Source of the DNA: DAIDAN01 sp049303335
Lineage (GTDB): Archaea > Aenigmatarchaeota > Aenigmatarchaeia > Aenigmatarchaeales > DAIDAN01
Assembly (NCBI GenBank): GCA_049303335.1
Contig: JBAQNA010000020.1
Location: forward strand, 1-24,674
DNA length: 24,674 nucleotides
Direction of reading: 5' to 3'
Shown: piece by piece, positions 6,187 to 12,862 of the stretch
Layout of the letters: the number at the start of each line of letters is the position of its first letter
Numbering within the stretch: the stretch's first letter is position 1
Position numbers and translations under genes: made by a program
The notes under the pieces: model-generated
Databases searched by the model: none
The model's input: only the letters and a program-made list of their open reading frames with translations
What the model was told of the DNA's origin: nothing

Positions 6187-8628
6187 TTAGCTAATCACCA
6201 AGCTGTTTACATCAGTTCCTGTAAGCACAACGGATGTAGCGTTGTTGCCTGCAAGCTTGCCTGATTGTATAGCCAGTGCAGCCGCGTCAGTGTTTGCAGC
6301 CTCGTATCCAGCGACCAATACCGCAACTTTTCCGGTTGCATATTTGTCCTGTAATACTTTTACCACTGCGGTGTTCTGCGCGATTCCTGATGCCGCTCCG
6401 TATGACGGGAACGATACGCTCAGCAATTGTGCCGCTATCTGGTTTACAGCAGGGCCGCCTACCACGATGAGGTTCTGCGTCTTGTATGTGTCAAGAACGC
6501 TCAATCCGTCGGCTGACACGACTTCAGTGTCCAATTTTACAACGTCTGTTGTAACCGGAATCACTGTGCTTGATGTGCTTGTGCCGCCTGTTGTTGCTGC
6601 AGCTCCAGTCAAGCCAAAGTATGCCTTTACTCCCAGTGTCTTTGAAGGCACTTTGAAGACAACCTTGTCGCTTGCTGTGTATGTGTTTGGAGTCAAGAGG
6701 ATGACACCTGAGTCATCTACTATCTCGTCCTGAGTCTTTGCGCCAGCAGCACCTATAGTTCCTCCTGTTGTTACGTTTATGTCTGTGGCTTCAGCGCTGG
6801 ATGCTGTCGGACCAAGCCTGAAGAGCTCTGCAGAAAGGTCGTTCCCTCCGCCTGTCCAAGCTGTCCTGTTCTGGAAGCTGAACGACAATGTTGCTGCTGC
6901 GCTTCCTCCTGTTGTTGCTGTGCCAACGGTCACGTTTTGCACGGTGTTGTTGCCGACAAGCACATTCAGGATGAAGTCCTGTTCTCCATAGTTTAAGGTG
7001 TAGTTGTATGTGAAGTTCTGGAGCGGCTGTCCTGCGCTACCTATGGTTGCGTTTAGTTTTGCCCACCCGTAAGATACTCCTTGGTAATACTCTGCTGTTG
7101 TGCCCAGTCTGAACGAGTTGTTTACCAATATCTTGCCTGATGTCTCGTCCTTGTAGCCTACTGCAACAGGTGCGCTTATGTTGTGGGTTCCGGCTCCATA
7201 AGTTCCGTTGAACAACAGGTATGCGGTTGTGTAGAAGTTGCCTTCCGCTTTGAAGACTCCGCTCTTGTCAGAACTGAACTTCAAGCCGTAAAAGCTTGAG
7301 CCGACAAGCGCCTTGTCAGTGTAGTTATATGCGGATACTTGACCCGAAGGCTCGATTGAAATTTTTGCAAAGATGTCCGTGTTCCAGCCTGTGAATCCAA
7401 GTTCTCCGTAGTTGTTAGGCAATACTACCTTCTCTCCTGGTTTTAGATACTGTTTCTCTGTAGGCTTGTATACAACCTCTATCTTAGCGCCTGCTGGTAT
7501 TTGCTGGTTTCCTGCTTCTGTTAAGCCGGTTGCTGTATATTGTATTCCCCATCTTGGGTTTGCAGTATCAAACGCCTCGTTTGATGTGCCTGTTGAGTCA
7601 ACGTCTGCTGTTCCGTCGTACTCCTTTTCTATGTATCCTGTCTTGCCAACCACTATGTCTGCTTCTACAACCTGTGTTGCCGGGTCTGTTCCTGACACTC
7701 TCGAGTCAGTTACTTTCACAGTCAAGCCTGTTGCTGAAGAATCCTTGCTGTTGCCTTCGGTAATGCCTGACAATGTGTCAACAACGTTGCCTGTCTTGTC
7801 TTTTATCTCGAAAGATGCCCAGTCGTTGTTTACAGCTCCAGTTACATAGATTGTGTAGTCGCCTGATGCTATTCCTGTTACAGCTGTTCCCTGTTTCTTT
7901 GCAGTTCCCACTGTGCCTGACAGCATCTTTACTGAACTTGTTCCTATTCCCACTATTGTAAAGTCCTTGCCGAGCAGTTTTATTTTTATTGGGTTTGTGT
8001 ATTCAGGGCTTGCTATTGTGCCGGTTGTTCCAGCTGTTGTTGCTGCTGAAATGTTTATTGTCTTATCAAATACATACTGATACTTGATGTCTCCGCTTGT
8101 TCCGATAACCATTTTCTCGGAACCGTTTACCTTGTCGGTTGCCAAGTCGTGGCTCATTCTCACAGCTGACACATCCACTTGCTCCTTATAGTCATAGTCT
8201 GCGCTCTTCCAAGAGATTGTCGAATCCTTAAGACCGGAGAAGTGCGTGGTTAGGATAACTGCGCTGTTCGGGAAAGCCGAACCTCCTGATATTGCTGTTG
8301 AAAGCGCGGTTCCTGCAGCGGCTGTTGTGCCTGTAGCTATTCCATCCCTGTCAACCCCTGTTACTGATGCACTTGTGCTTGTTGTTGTCACAGATGTTGT
8401 TGTTTTTGACTCAGCAGCCATCCTGACTGCGATGTCTATTGCGCCTGCCACGTCCGCCGAAGCTGCCGTCTTTCCTATCACGAAGATTGGAAAGTTTGCA
8501 ACCGAGTCAGAAGGTGTAGCGAGGCTTGCTATATTGCCTACGTTTGTTGCCGCGATTGCCGCTCCAGCCAATGTCATTCCTGCCATTAGGGCCGAGCCTG
8601 CAACTGCTGCCATTTTTCTGAATTGCAT
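6187..8628 (-). CDS. S-layer surface protein
   Basis: Main structural protein of the cell-surface lattice. It has a signal peptide (about 1-27, ending GAAIAA) and an N-terminal domain with FPIFVIGKTAASADVAGAID near 47-66, like the S_layer_N family (PF05123) of methanogens. A long Thr/Ser/Ala/Gly-rich beta region follows, and the C-terminal domain has LIVVGGPAVNQIAAQLL and GKVAVLVAGYEAANTDAAA, like S_layer_C (PF05124). More than ten N-glycosylation sequons are present and I see no cysteine. There is no obvious C-terminal membrane helix; it ends GTDVNSLVIS. At 813 aa the size fits archaeal S-layer proteins. The SD GAGGT precedes the ATG at 8628. A long structured leader precedes it and a hairpin terminator follows, so it is a single-gene, probably very abundant mRNA. 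Confidence 0.93.
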   Translation of the reverse strand: MQFRKMAAVAGSALMAGMTLAGAAIAATNVGNIASLATPSDSVANFPIFVIGKTAASADVAGAIDIAVRMAAESKTTTSVTTTSTSASVTGVDRDGIATGTTAAAGTALSTAISGGSAFPNSAVILTTHFSGLKDSTISWKSADYDYKEQVDVSAVRMSHDLATDKVNGSEKMVIGTSGDIKYQYVFDKTINISAATTAGTTGTIASPEYTNPIKIKLLGKDFTIVGIGTSSVKMLSGTVGTAKKQGTAVTGIASGDYTIYVTGAVNNDWASFEIKDKTGNVVDTLSGITEGNSKDSSATGLTVKVTDSRVSGTDPATQVVEADIVVGKTGYIEKEYDGTADVDSTGTSNEAFDTANPRWGIQYTATGLTEAGNQQIPAGAKIEVVYKPTEKQYLKPGEKVVLPNNYGELGFTGWNTDIFAKISIEPSGQVSAYNYTDKALVGSSFYGLKFSSDKSGVFKAEGNFYTTAYLLFNGTYGAGTHNISAPVAVGYKDETSGKILVNNSFRLGTTAEYYQGVSYGWAKLNATIGSAGQPLQNFTYNYTLNYGEQDFILNVLVGNNTVQNVTVGTATTGGSAAATLSFSFQNRTAWTGGGNDLSAELFRLGPTASSAEATDINVTTGGTIGAAGAKTQDEIVDDSGVILLTPNTYTASDKVVFKVPSKTLGVKAYFGLTGAAATTGGTSTSSTVIPVTTDVVKLDTEVVSADGLSVLDTYKTQNLIVVGGPAVNQIAAQLLSVSFPSYGAASGIAQNTAVVKVLQDKYATGKVAVLVAGYEAANTDAAALAIQSGKLAGNNATSVVLTGTDVNSLVIS

Positions 8629-8873
8629 ATTTTCTCTACCTCTTTATTTTTGTTTTTTGTTTCTACCCTTTCTTTTTCCCTCAAGGCTTTTTCTTTTGGG
8701 AAAGAAAAAGGCGTGCACGGTGTATTGTGCATTTTGTTTTCGCACACGTACGGTATGCGAACGAAACCTTTCGGTTTCGCATTTGCGCGCGCTATGCTCA
8801 AACGCACATTCTTTAATTTGAATGCGTTCAAGACCTAACCTGTAAAAGATATTTCTATCTGATACAGTTTAAG
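8629..8873 (-). promoter_or_regulatory. Long, hairpin-rich 5' leader of the S-layer mRNA
   Basis: About 245 nt separate the predicted start of transcription from the ATG. Three separate stem-loops are visible. The first, 8801-8828, pairs AACGCA/TGCGTT and TTC/GAA. The second, 8755-8782, has core CGAAACC, loop GAAA on the transcript, GGTTTCG, and an alternative outer pairing ATGCGAA/TTCGCAT. The third, 8687-8710, has 10 bp, CTTTTTCTTT with AAAGAAAAAG. The last 60 nt before the ATG are purine-rich with little structure and contain the SD. A TTG-started frame of 81 codons runs through the leader from 8831, but it does not look like a protein. No known riboswitch is recognised. Confidence 0.6.
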
Positions 8874-8894
8874 CAAAATGATATTGAAAAAGGG

Positions 8895-8902
8895 TATATA
8901 AA
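8895..8902 (-). promoter_or_regulatory. Proximal TATA box of the S-layer gene
   Basis: On the minus strand TTTATATA, inside CTTATTTATATACC, is a good archaeal TATA element. Transcription would start near 8873, giving the long leader described. Confidence 0.55.
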
Positions 8903-8970
8903 TAAGAACCGTGCAACCGTTTCCTAAGTGCTGCGTTATTGTTTCCGACTTATAATTTAGAGCTATACGA

Positions 8971-8980
8971 GATATAAAAC
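8971..8980 (-). promoter_or_regulatory. Possible distal TATA box of the S-layer gene
   Basis: On the minus strand GTTTTATATC lies about 80 bp upstream of the proximal TATA box. If used, it would give a second, longer transcript of the S-layer gene. The rest of the gap, 8981-9107, is AT-rich and holds no ORF. It contains a 10-bp direct repeat TTTCAGAGAC at 9047-9056 and 9059-9068, just after the stop of the upstream regulator gene. Confidence 0.35.
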
Positions 8981-9107
8981 ACAAGTTGAGAGTTTCTAAG
9001 TTAGTTTTATTAGTTATTTAACAATAATAAGTTACAAAACATCTTATTTCAGAGACATTTTCAGAGACTTTTTAAATTTTCTTTTATTTCATAGAAACCG
9101 TTAAAAA

Positions 9108-10226
9108 TCATGAAGATTCGTCTTTGTCCTCGCTTTCCTCTGGTGCAGTGCCTTCGATTTCGGCAGGTTCATTTCTTTTTTCATATGAGGAATGCACAAA
9201 TTTATTTCTGCTTGATTTTTCCACGCTGCGAAAATCCTGTTTCGGCATTTTCTGTTCCTTCTTGCCGGTTTCCGCAGCCGATTCTTTCTTCTCTTTGTTG
9301 AAGTCTTTTACAAGATAAACGTTGTTACCCCTTCCCTCGCGTTCCAGCTTCACGATACCACGCTCCTGCAGGCTTTTAAGGATTTTGGAAACTCTTGCCT
9401 TTGAGAAGTTGCTCTCCCTTACAAGAAGCTTCTGGTTTGTGTTTCCCTTATCCCTGATAATAAGCTCCAATATGGTTTTTTCATCTCCCTTCAACACAGG
9501 CAAAACAATCTTTATGTTTCTCTTGAAGCGCTTGAAAAAGAACCAGAAACCTATTATAAGCATTACTATTATTGCTCCCAACCCCAACAAACCGCCGGTG
9601 AACAGCGCCATTATCTGCGAATTGTCCGAAGTTGCCTCATAAGAGATTTGCGTGTCAAACGATTCCCCTGCGCCGAGATTTTCCTTTCTCCATGACACGA
9701 ATATTCTCCTGCCGTCGCTGCCCTTCTCGCCGTTTACCGGAAGATACTGCTGGAAAACGCCTCCCGATGATAGGAACATGCCTTCGGGAAGCATTGCTTT
9801 GAAAGAGAGCTGCGTTGTCTCAAACGGTATGGTGAACTCCTGCTTGTACAGGAATTGATTGTCAACCTTTGTAACAAGGTCGAAAGAGTCGTATTCCAGG
9901 GTCAGCATCCTTCTGTCAAATGTTGGCGAAACTTTGCAGTCTATTTGCGAGCCAAACGGCTTTTTCTGCTGCGAACAGGAAACGTTTCCGAAGTTCGAGT
10001 CAGCCTTCAGGTTTTGTATTTCATAAAAAAGCGGCAGCGTGAACGTTTTTATCGTGGAATTCGGGTCAAATGTTACCGTAAGGATTGTATGTGATACGTC
10101 GCCAAGTTCCACTTCAGCGCCGAGAAACGTTATCTTCTGCGGCTGGTTGTCTTCCAGACCGTATGAAGAAATACTGAAGACTATCAGGAAAATCGCCGCA
10201 AAACCAAGCAAAGAGTATGTTTTCAT
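9108..10226 (-). CDS. Membrane-anchored winged-helix transcription regulator
   Basis: One-component membrane sensor/regulator. Signal sequence about 1-23; extracellular beta-rich domain 24-205 with two Cys (84 and 97) likely bridged; TM helix about 207-231; basic stop-transfer KRFKRN; winged helix-turn-helix about 246-306. The wHTH contains DEKTILELIIRDKGNTNQK, SKARVSKILKSLQERGIV and the wing KLEREGRGNNVYLVKD, close to MarR/IclR-type domains of known archaeal membrane wHTH proteins (DUF7343-like). The last 65 residues are charged and probably disordered. It lies directly upstream of, and in the same direction as, the S-layer gene, so it may sense the state of the envelope; the target is not shown by the sequence. 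Its own TATA box (10249-10257, minus strand) is 27 nt from the ATG. Confidence 0.85.
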   Translation of the reverse strand: MKTYSLLGFAAIFLIVFSISSYGLEDNQPQKITFLGAEVELGDVSHTILTVTFDPNSTIKTFTLPLFYEIQNLKADSNFGNVSCSQQKKPFGSQIDCKVSPTFDRRMLTLEYDSFDLVTKVDNQFLYKQEFTIPFETTQLSFKAMLPEGMFLSSGGVFQQYLPVNGEKGSDGRRIFVSWRKENLGAGESFDTQISYEATSDNSQIMALFTGGLLGLGAIIVMLIIGFWFFFKRFKRNIKIVLPVLKGDEKTILELIIRDKGNTNQKLLVRESNFSKARVSKILKSLQERGIVKLEREGRGNNVYLVKDFNKEKKESAAETGKKEQKMPKQDFRSVEKSSRNKFVHSSYEKRNEPAEIEGTAPEESEDKDESS

Positions 10227-10248
10227 CAGAAGTAATGATGCGCCAACG

Positions 10249-10257
10249 CTTATAAAA
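10249..10257 (-). promoter_or_regulatory. TATA box of the membrane regulator gene
   Basis: On the minus strand TTTTTATAAGC is centred about 27 nt before the ATG at 10226, which implies a leaderless or nearly leaderless mRNA. Confidence 0.5.
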
Positions 10258-10277
10258 ATATGCCAATTGTTCGCTAA

Positions 10278-10730
10278 TCAATTGACTACCCCTTCGTTTC
10301 CCCCTCGCGCTATCACGATTCCGCCGAAGCCTGCCGCAGCAAACTTGTGCATCATCTCGGCCATAGTGTTCAGGATATTGTGCGCCTCGCCCGCGCTCAG
10401 CTGGTATTTGTCCGGCTTCAGAATCTCGATTGAAGCGGGTCCGAACTCGAGGACTATCTGGACGAGCGTGTCAAAATTCTTTGCCAGGAACTCGATGTTG
10501 CAGACTTGGGAAAATCCGGTTTCAATTCCTTGCACAGGCTTCTCCACTTTTTCTATCTGCAGAAAATCCTTTTTTACAATGCTCACGAGCCCGTCCTTTT
10601 CCATTTTTCCGACATGACTTACGAGCGCATCCTTCGCGGCTTCCTCGGTTATCGCAAGAACTTCGAACATCATTGCCGCCTGAATCCAGCCGTTCTTCAG
10701 CTTTTCCGTGATTTGTTCTTTTGTCAGCAT
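10278..10730 (-). CDS. Small cytosolic protein, conserved in small archaea, function unknown
   Basis: 150 residues with no signal or TM helix. The N-terminal half is helical and acidic/basic (MLTKEQITEKLKNGWIQAAM, then MEKDGLVSIVKKDF); the C-terminal half has SAGEAHNILNTMAEMMHKFA and ends with a Gly-rich tail (GFGGIVIARGGNEG). The two-part design, an alpha/beta domain with a repeated DxL...V pattern, looks like a genuine folded protein. From memory similar proteins occur in Pacearchaeota/Woesearchaeota, but I know no function. It is co-directional with the membrane regulator (51-bp gap) but that gene has its own TATA box. Upstream, GGAACC and GGTTTCC form a small hairpin just before the ATG on the minus strand. 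Confidence 0.7.
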   Translation of the reverse strand: MLTKEQITEKLKNGWIQAAMMFEVLAITEEAAKDALVSHVGKMEKDGLVSIVKKDFLQIEKVEKPVQGIETGFSQVCNIEFLAKNFDTLVQIVLEFGPASIEILKPDKYQLSAGEAHNILNTMAEMMHKFAAAGFGGIVIARGGNEGVVN

Positions 10731-10831
10731 AATGGAAACCTACGGTTCCCATCCCTCCCTTTTAGAAAGGATAGGATATTATCAAACCTGAATAGTTGTT
10801 TAATGCTTATATTCTTATCAGTTTCGAACAG

Positions 10832-10839
10832 TTTAAATA
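10832..10839 (+). promoter_or_regulatory. TATA box of the tRNA-Thr gene
   Basis: TTTAAATA lies about 28 nt before the first base of the tRNA (10864), the usual distance for an archaeal tRNA promoter. Confidence 0.65.
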
Positions 10840-10863
10840 ATTCACTTACATATTTTAGAATAT

Positions 10864-10992
10864 GCCTCGGTGGCTCAGAAAGCCCTTTTTGCTGGCGCAA
10901 AAAGCGCTTGCGGAAAACAAAGCTTGAGCAATTGGTAGAGCAGCTGCCTCGTAAGCAGCAGGTCGCCGGTTCGATCCCGGCCCGAGGCTCCA
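10864..10992 (+). tRNA. tRNA-Thr (anticodon CGT) with a D-loop intron; CCA encoded
   Basis: Exon 1 is 10864-10878 and exon 2 is 10932-10992; together 76 nt. The acceptor stem GCCTCGG/CCGAGGC is perfect; D-stem GCTC/GAGC with loop AGTTGGTA after splicing; anticodon arm GCTGC, loop CTCGTAA, GCAGC; variable loop AGGTC; T-arm GCCGG, TTCGATC, CCGGC. The discriminator is T73, as in archaeal tRNA-Thr, and CCA is in the gene. Anticodon CGT reads ACG. Without removing the insertion the D-arm cannot form normally; with it removed the D-arm is the textbook sequence, which supports the splice sites. The tRNA ends 4 bp from the stop codon of the convergent PIN gene. Confidence 0.93.
10879..10931 (+). other. 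53-nt archaeal intron inside the tRNA-Thr D-loop
   Basis: Bulge-helix-bulge motif: exon GCTC (10873-10876) pairs with intron GAGC (10926-10929); three-base bulges AGA (10877-10879) and AAT (10930-10932); inner helix AAGC (10880-10883) with GCTT (10922-10925). Cutting after the second base of each bulge gives the canonical D-loop. The intron body has an 8-bp hairpin CTTTTTGC, loop TGGC, GCAAAAAG. The intron is too short for an endonuclease gene, so splicing must rely on the cell's tRNA-splicing endonuclease. The outer helix is weak, so this is a relaxed motif. Confidence 0.88.
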
Positions 10993-10996
10993 ATAT

Positions 10997-11602
10997 TCAA
11001 TTTGATATTCTCCTATCCTGACATGGTTTCAAACATTTCAAGAAGTATTTTAAGAACTCATCTGGTTTGTAAATATTTTTGCTATAATTGTGCAATATTT
11101 TAACTATTTCTGGCTTAAAGAAATGATTATCAGAAGTAATAAAATAATTTATAGCGGCACTCGCGATAACAAACTTTACAATCTTATAATCCTCCTCATT
11201 CAACAATCTTTCTAATTCATCACAATCTTTATGTAATTGTTTGGTTTTTTCTTCATTTCCAAAACAAAAGTATGCGAATCCATCTGTTTCTGGATTTTCA
11301 AGTCTTGGCGCTGGCGCTAAATGTTGCTTTTTCTTCAATATTTCCAGAGCATATTTTATCTTTTCTTTTAATTTTATATTGGGTATTTTTTCTAATTCTT
11401 TTGTTTTAGCTTTTATTGTATCATGGATTCCAAAAGAATCAACCAAAAAGAGCCTATCTTCTTCTATAAACCTACATATTTCTATCATGGCGTTTACTTC
11501 AGCTTTTATATTCACATCAACTACATCTTTAGGTCTGAATAAAGAAGAAACATCGAAATAAACATGCGGCTTGGCTGAATCGGGTATTTCTGTTTGCAAC
11601 AT
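10997..11602 (-). CDS. PIN-domain protein (VapC-like ribonuclease fold)
   Basis: 201 residues. HVYFDVSSLF near 12-21 carries the first acidic residue of a PIN domain. The C-terminal part has KFVIASAAINYFITSDNHFF, which matches the (A)xA...lvTxDxhF core with its last Asp. The middle is long and helical (NIKLKEKIKYALEILKKK). PIN domains are metal-dependent RNases; many are toxins (VapC), but no antitoxin-like gene is adjacent, so it may be a house nuclease or solitary toxin. Codons are strongly A/T-ending, unlike neighbours such as the acyl-CoA synthetase gene. The TATA-like box is at 11626-11634 on the minus strand; ATG 11602 is then nearly leaderless. The gene converges on tRNA-Thr with 4 bp between. 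Confidence 0.7.
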   Translation of the reverse strand: MLQTEIPDSAKPHVYFDVSSLFRPKDVVDVNIKAEVNAMIEICRFIEEDRLFLVDSFGIHDTIKAKTKELEKIPNIKLKEKIKYALEILKKKQHLAPAPRLENPETDGFAYFCFGNEEKTKQLHKDCDELERLLNEEDYKIVKFVIASAAINYFITSDNHFFKPEIVKILHNYSKNIYKPDEFLKYFLKCLKPCQDRRISN

Positions 11603-11625
11603 AGAAATAAATTAGTAATATAAAC

Positions 11626-11634
11626 CTTTAAACT
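11626..11634 (-). promoter_or_regulatory. TATA-like box of the PIN gene
   Basis: On the minus strand AGTTTAAAG is about 28 nt before the ATG at 11602. It lies just before the stop codon of the acyl-CoA synthetase gene, so the PIN gene has its own promoter. Confidence 0.4.
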
Positions 11635-11637
11635 TTC

Positions 11638-12360
11638 TCACTTCCCCACTATCCTCACGTCAGCAGCCCAGCAGCCTCGCTCGTTGCAGAAAAGCGGGTT
11701 GATGTCCATTTCCCTTATTCCTTCGCGCGATGCAAGGCGGCACATCCTTACCAGCACGTCTTTCAGCGCTTCGATATTCACGGACTTTCCGCGCGCACCC
11801 GCGAGAATTTCGCAGCCTTTTATCGACTTTATCATATGTTCCGCATCTTCCAGAGTTATGGGGCAAATCCTGAAAACAACATCCTTTATAATTTCTGTGT
11901 AAATCCCGCCGAGGCCGAAGACCACTACTGCGCCGAACTGCGGGTCGCGCTTTGCGCCGACTATCACCTCGATGCCTTCCAATTTTTTCTGCACAAGAAC
12001 CTTCTCGCAGCCTTTTATCGACAGGAGCTTTTTCAGCGCTTCCTCCGCTCCCTGCTCGCTGTTGGCTGTCATTATTCCGCCAAGCTCGGTCTTGTGGATT
12101 ATGCTCTTTCCGGAAACTTTCATTATCGCGGGAAATCCCGTTTTTTTCAACGCCGCGGGAAGCTCTTTCGCGGTTTTGACAAAAGAATATTGCGCCGTCT
12201 GGATTCCGTGGCTTTTCAGGAGCTCATACGCCTTTTCGTCAGCTATTTTCTGCACAGCAGGAATTTTTCCAGGCTGCGCCGTCTTGTGCTCCTGCTGCTT
12301 GAGAACAATGTGCTTTTCCGGCTTTTTAGCCGCCTTTTTCGGTTTCTTTTTGGATGCCAT
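11638..12360 (-). CDS. ADP-forming acyl/acetyl-CoA synthetase, beta (ATP-grasp) subunit
   Basis: Half of the archaeal enzyme that turns acyl-CoA, ADP and Pi into acid, CoA and ATP, giving substrate-level ATP in fermenters. The 240 residues are the ATP-grasp domain (PF13549). Seen: EKAYELLKSHGIQ, FPAIMKVSGKSIIHKTELGG with the ATP-binding Lys and His, GVEVIVGAKRDPQF-like GIEVIVGAKRDPQFG, VVVFGLGGIYTEI, and the metal-site ending EMDINPLF. The first 35 residues are an extra Lys-rich tail (KKPKKAAKKPEKH), unusual for the family. The alpha (CoA-binding) subunit is not in the window, so it must lie elsewhere. A TATA box is at 12381-12388 and two 18-bp direct repeats lie immediately upstream. Confidence 0.92.
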   Translation of the reverse strand: MASKKKPKKAAKKPEKHIVLKQQEHKTAQPGKIPAVQKIADEKAYELLKSHGIQTAQYSFVKTAKELPAALKKTGFPAIMKVSGKSIIHKTELGGIMTANSEQGAEEALKKLLSIKGCEKVLVQKKLEGIEVIVGAKRDPQFGAVVVFGLGGIYTEIIKDVVFRICPITLEDAEHMIKSIKGCEILAGARGKSVNIEALKDVLVRMCRLASREGIREMDINPLFCNERGCWAADVRIVGK

Positions 12361-12380
12361 GCATATAGTTAACGCGGCGG

Positions 12381-12429
12381 ATATTTATCCTTTCGGGCTT
12401 TGCTCCTAATGTCCGAGTTTTGCTCCTAA
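12381..12429 (-). promoter_or_regulatory. Promoter with two operator-like direct repeats
   Basis: On the minus strand ATAAATAT (12381-12388) is the TATA box, about 25 nt before the ATG at 12360. Directly upstream are two 18-bp copies at 12392-12409 and 12412-12429 (core TTAGGAGCAAA on the minus strand, 15 of 18 bases equal), 20 bp apart, so on the same face of the DNA. They sit where a factor could act on BRE/TATA use. Confidence 0.55.
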
Positions 12430-12433
12430 AGTC

Positions 12434-12727
12434 TTAAAGTTTTACTTTCGCTGGGTCTAATCCCATATCTCGCATACGCTTTATAACAGCTTCCCTATCC
12501 ATCGGTTTGCCTTCTATTAACCGTTTTTTTATTTCTTCTTTCGTCTTATGACAGTTTGGGCAGTCTTCCAGAACATCATAGGTTTCTTTTGACTGATGAT
12601 AGCCGCGAACCGCACCCATTGTTGCGGTGCGTGTTGTTTTCGTTGATATGACAGAAGGCTTGTGTCTTACTTTTATTTTCGCCTTCTCGCAGAAAGGGCA
12701 ATCCATAGAAAGTTCCTGTTCTAACAT
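12434..12727 (-). CDS. Small zinc-ribbon protein, archaeal, function unknown
   Basis: 97 residues. Two CxxC pairs (CPFC at 10-13 and CPNC at 56-59) can bind one zinc; the middle strand region has many Thr. The C-terminal part KTKEEIKKRLIEGKPMDREA and KRMRDMGLDP is a helical tail seen, from memory, in small archaeal zinc-ribbon proteins whose role is unknown. Start: ATG 12727 follows a TATA-like TTTTTAAG (12750-12758, minus strand) at about 25 nt; an internal Met at residue 8 (MDCPFC) is possible. It is divergent from the OB-fold gene and shares the region with the repeats at 12762-12791. Nucleic-acid binding is plausible but not shown. Confidence 0.7.
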   Translation of the reverse strand: MLEQELSMDCPFCEKAKIKVRHKPSVISTKTTRTATMGAVRGYHQSKETYDVLEDCPNCHKTKEEIKKRLIEGKPMDREAVIKRMRDMGLDPAKVKL

Positions 12728-12761
12728 AAAAATTTAATTAGATTTTAGGCTTAAAAACACG

Positions 12762-12791
12762 ACTTTTCGGACAGACCTTACTTATCGGACA
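12762..12791. promoter_or_regulatory. Direct repeats between divergent promoters
   Basis: ACTTTTCGGACA (12762-12773) and ACTTATCGGACA (12780-12791) differ at one of 12 bases and are 18 bp apart. They lie between the minus-strand TATA of the zinc-ribbon gene and the plus-strand TATA of the OB-fold gene, so one regulator could control both. A shorter related CTTTCGGA follows at 12800-12807. Confidence 0.45.
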
Positions 12792-12811
12792 AAGCCATCC
12801 TTTCGGAAAGG

Positions 12812-12819
12812 TTTAAATA
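12812..12819 (+). promoter_or_regulatory. TATA box of the OB-fold gene
   Basis: TTTAAATA is about 46 nt before the ATG at 12863; transcription would begin near 12840, leaving a 20-25 nt leader that contains the SD GGTGGT. Confidence 0.6.
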
Positions 12820-12862
12820 GGCTAAAGATGAAAGAATAACACTAAATTAAACGGGTGGTAAA

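Noticed and set aside
7412..7849. Plus-strand frames opposite the S-layer gene (also 6242-6733 and 8246-8821)
   Set aside because: Low-complexity mirror frames caused by the strong codon bias of the S-layer gene; no start signals.
8586..8831. TTG-started 81-codon frame through the S-layer leader, overlapping the S-layer start
   Set aside because: No SD, no domain-like pattern, and its sequence is explained by the hairpins and the purine-rich region before the ATG.
10724..10993. Minus-strand frame of 89 codons across the tRNA gene, beginning MEPRAGIEPATCC
   Set aside because: This is the well-known false protein obtained by translating the complement of a tRNA; the tRNA folds perfectly once its intron is removed.
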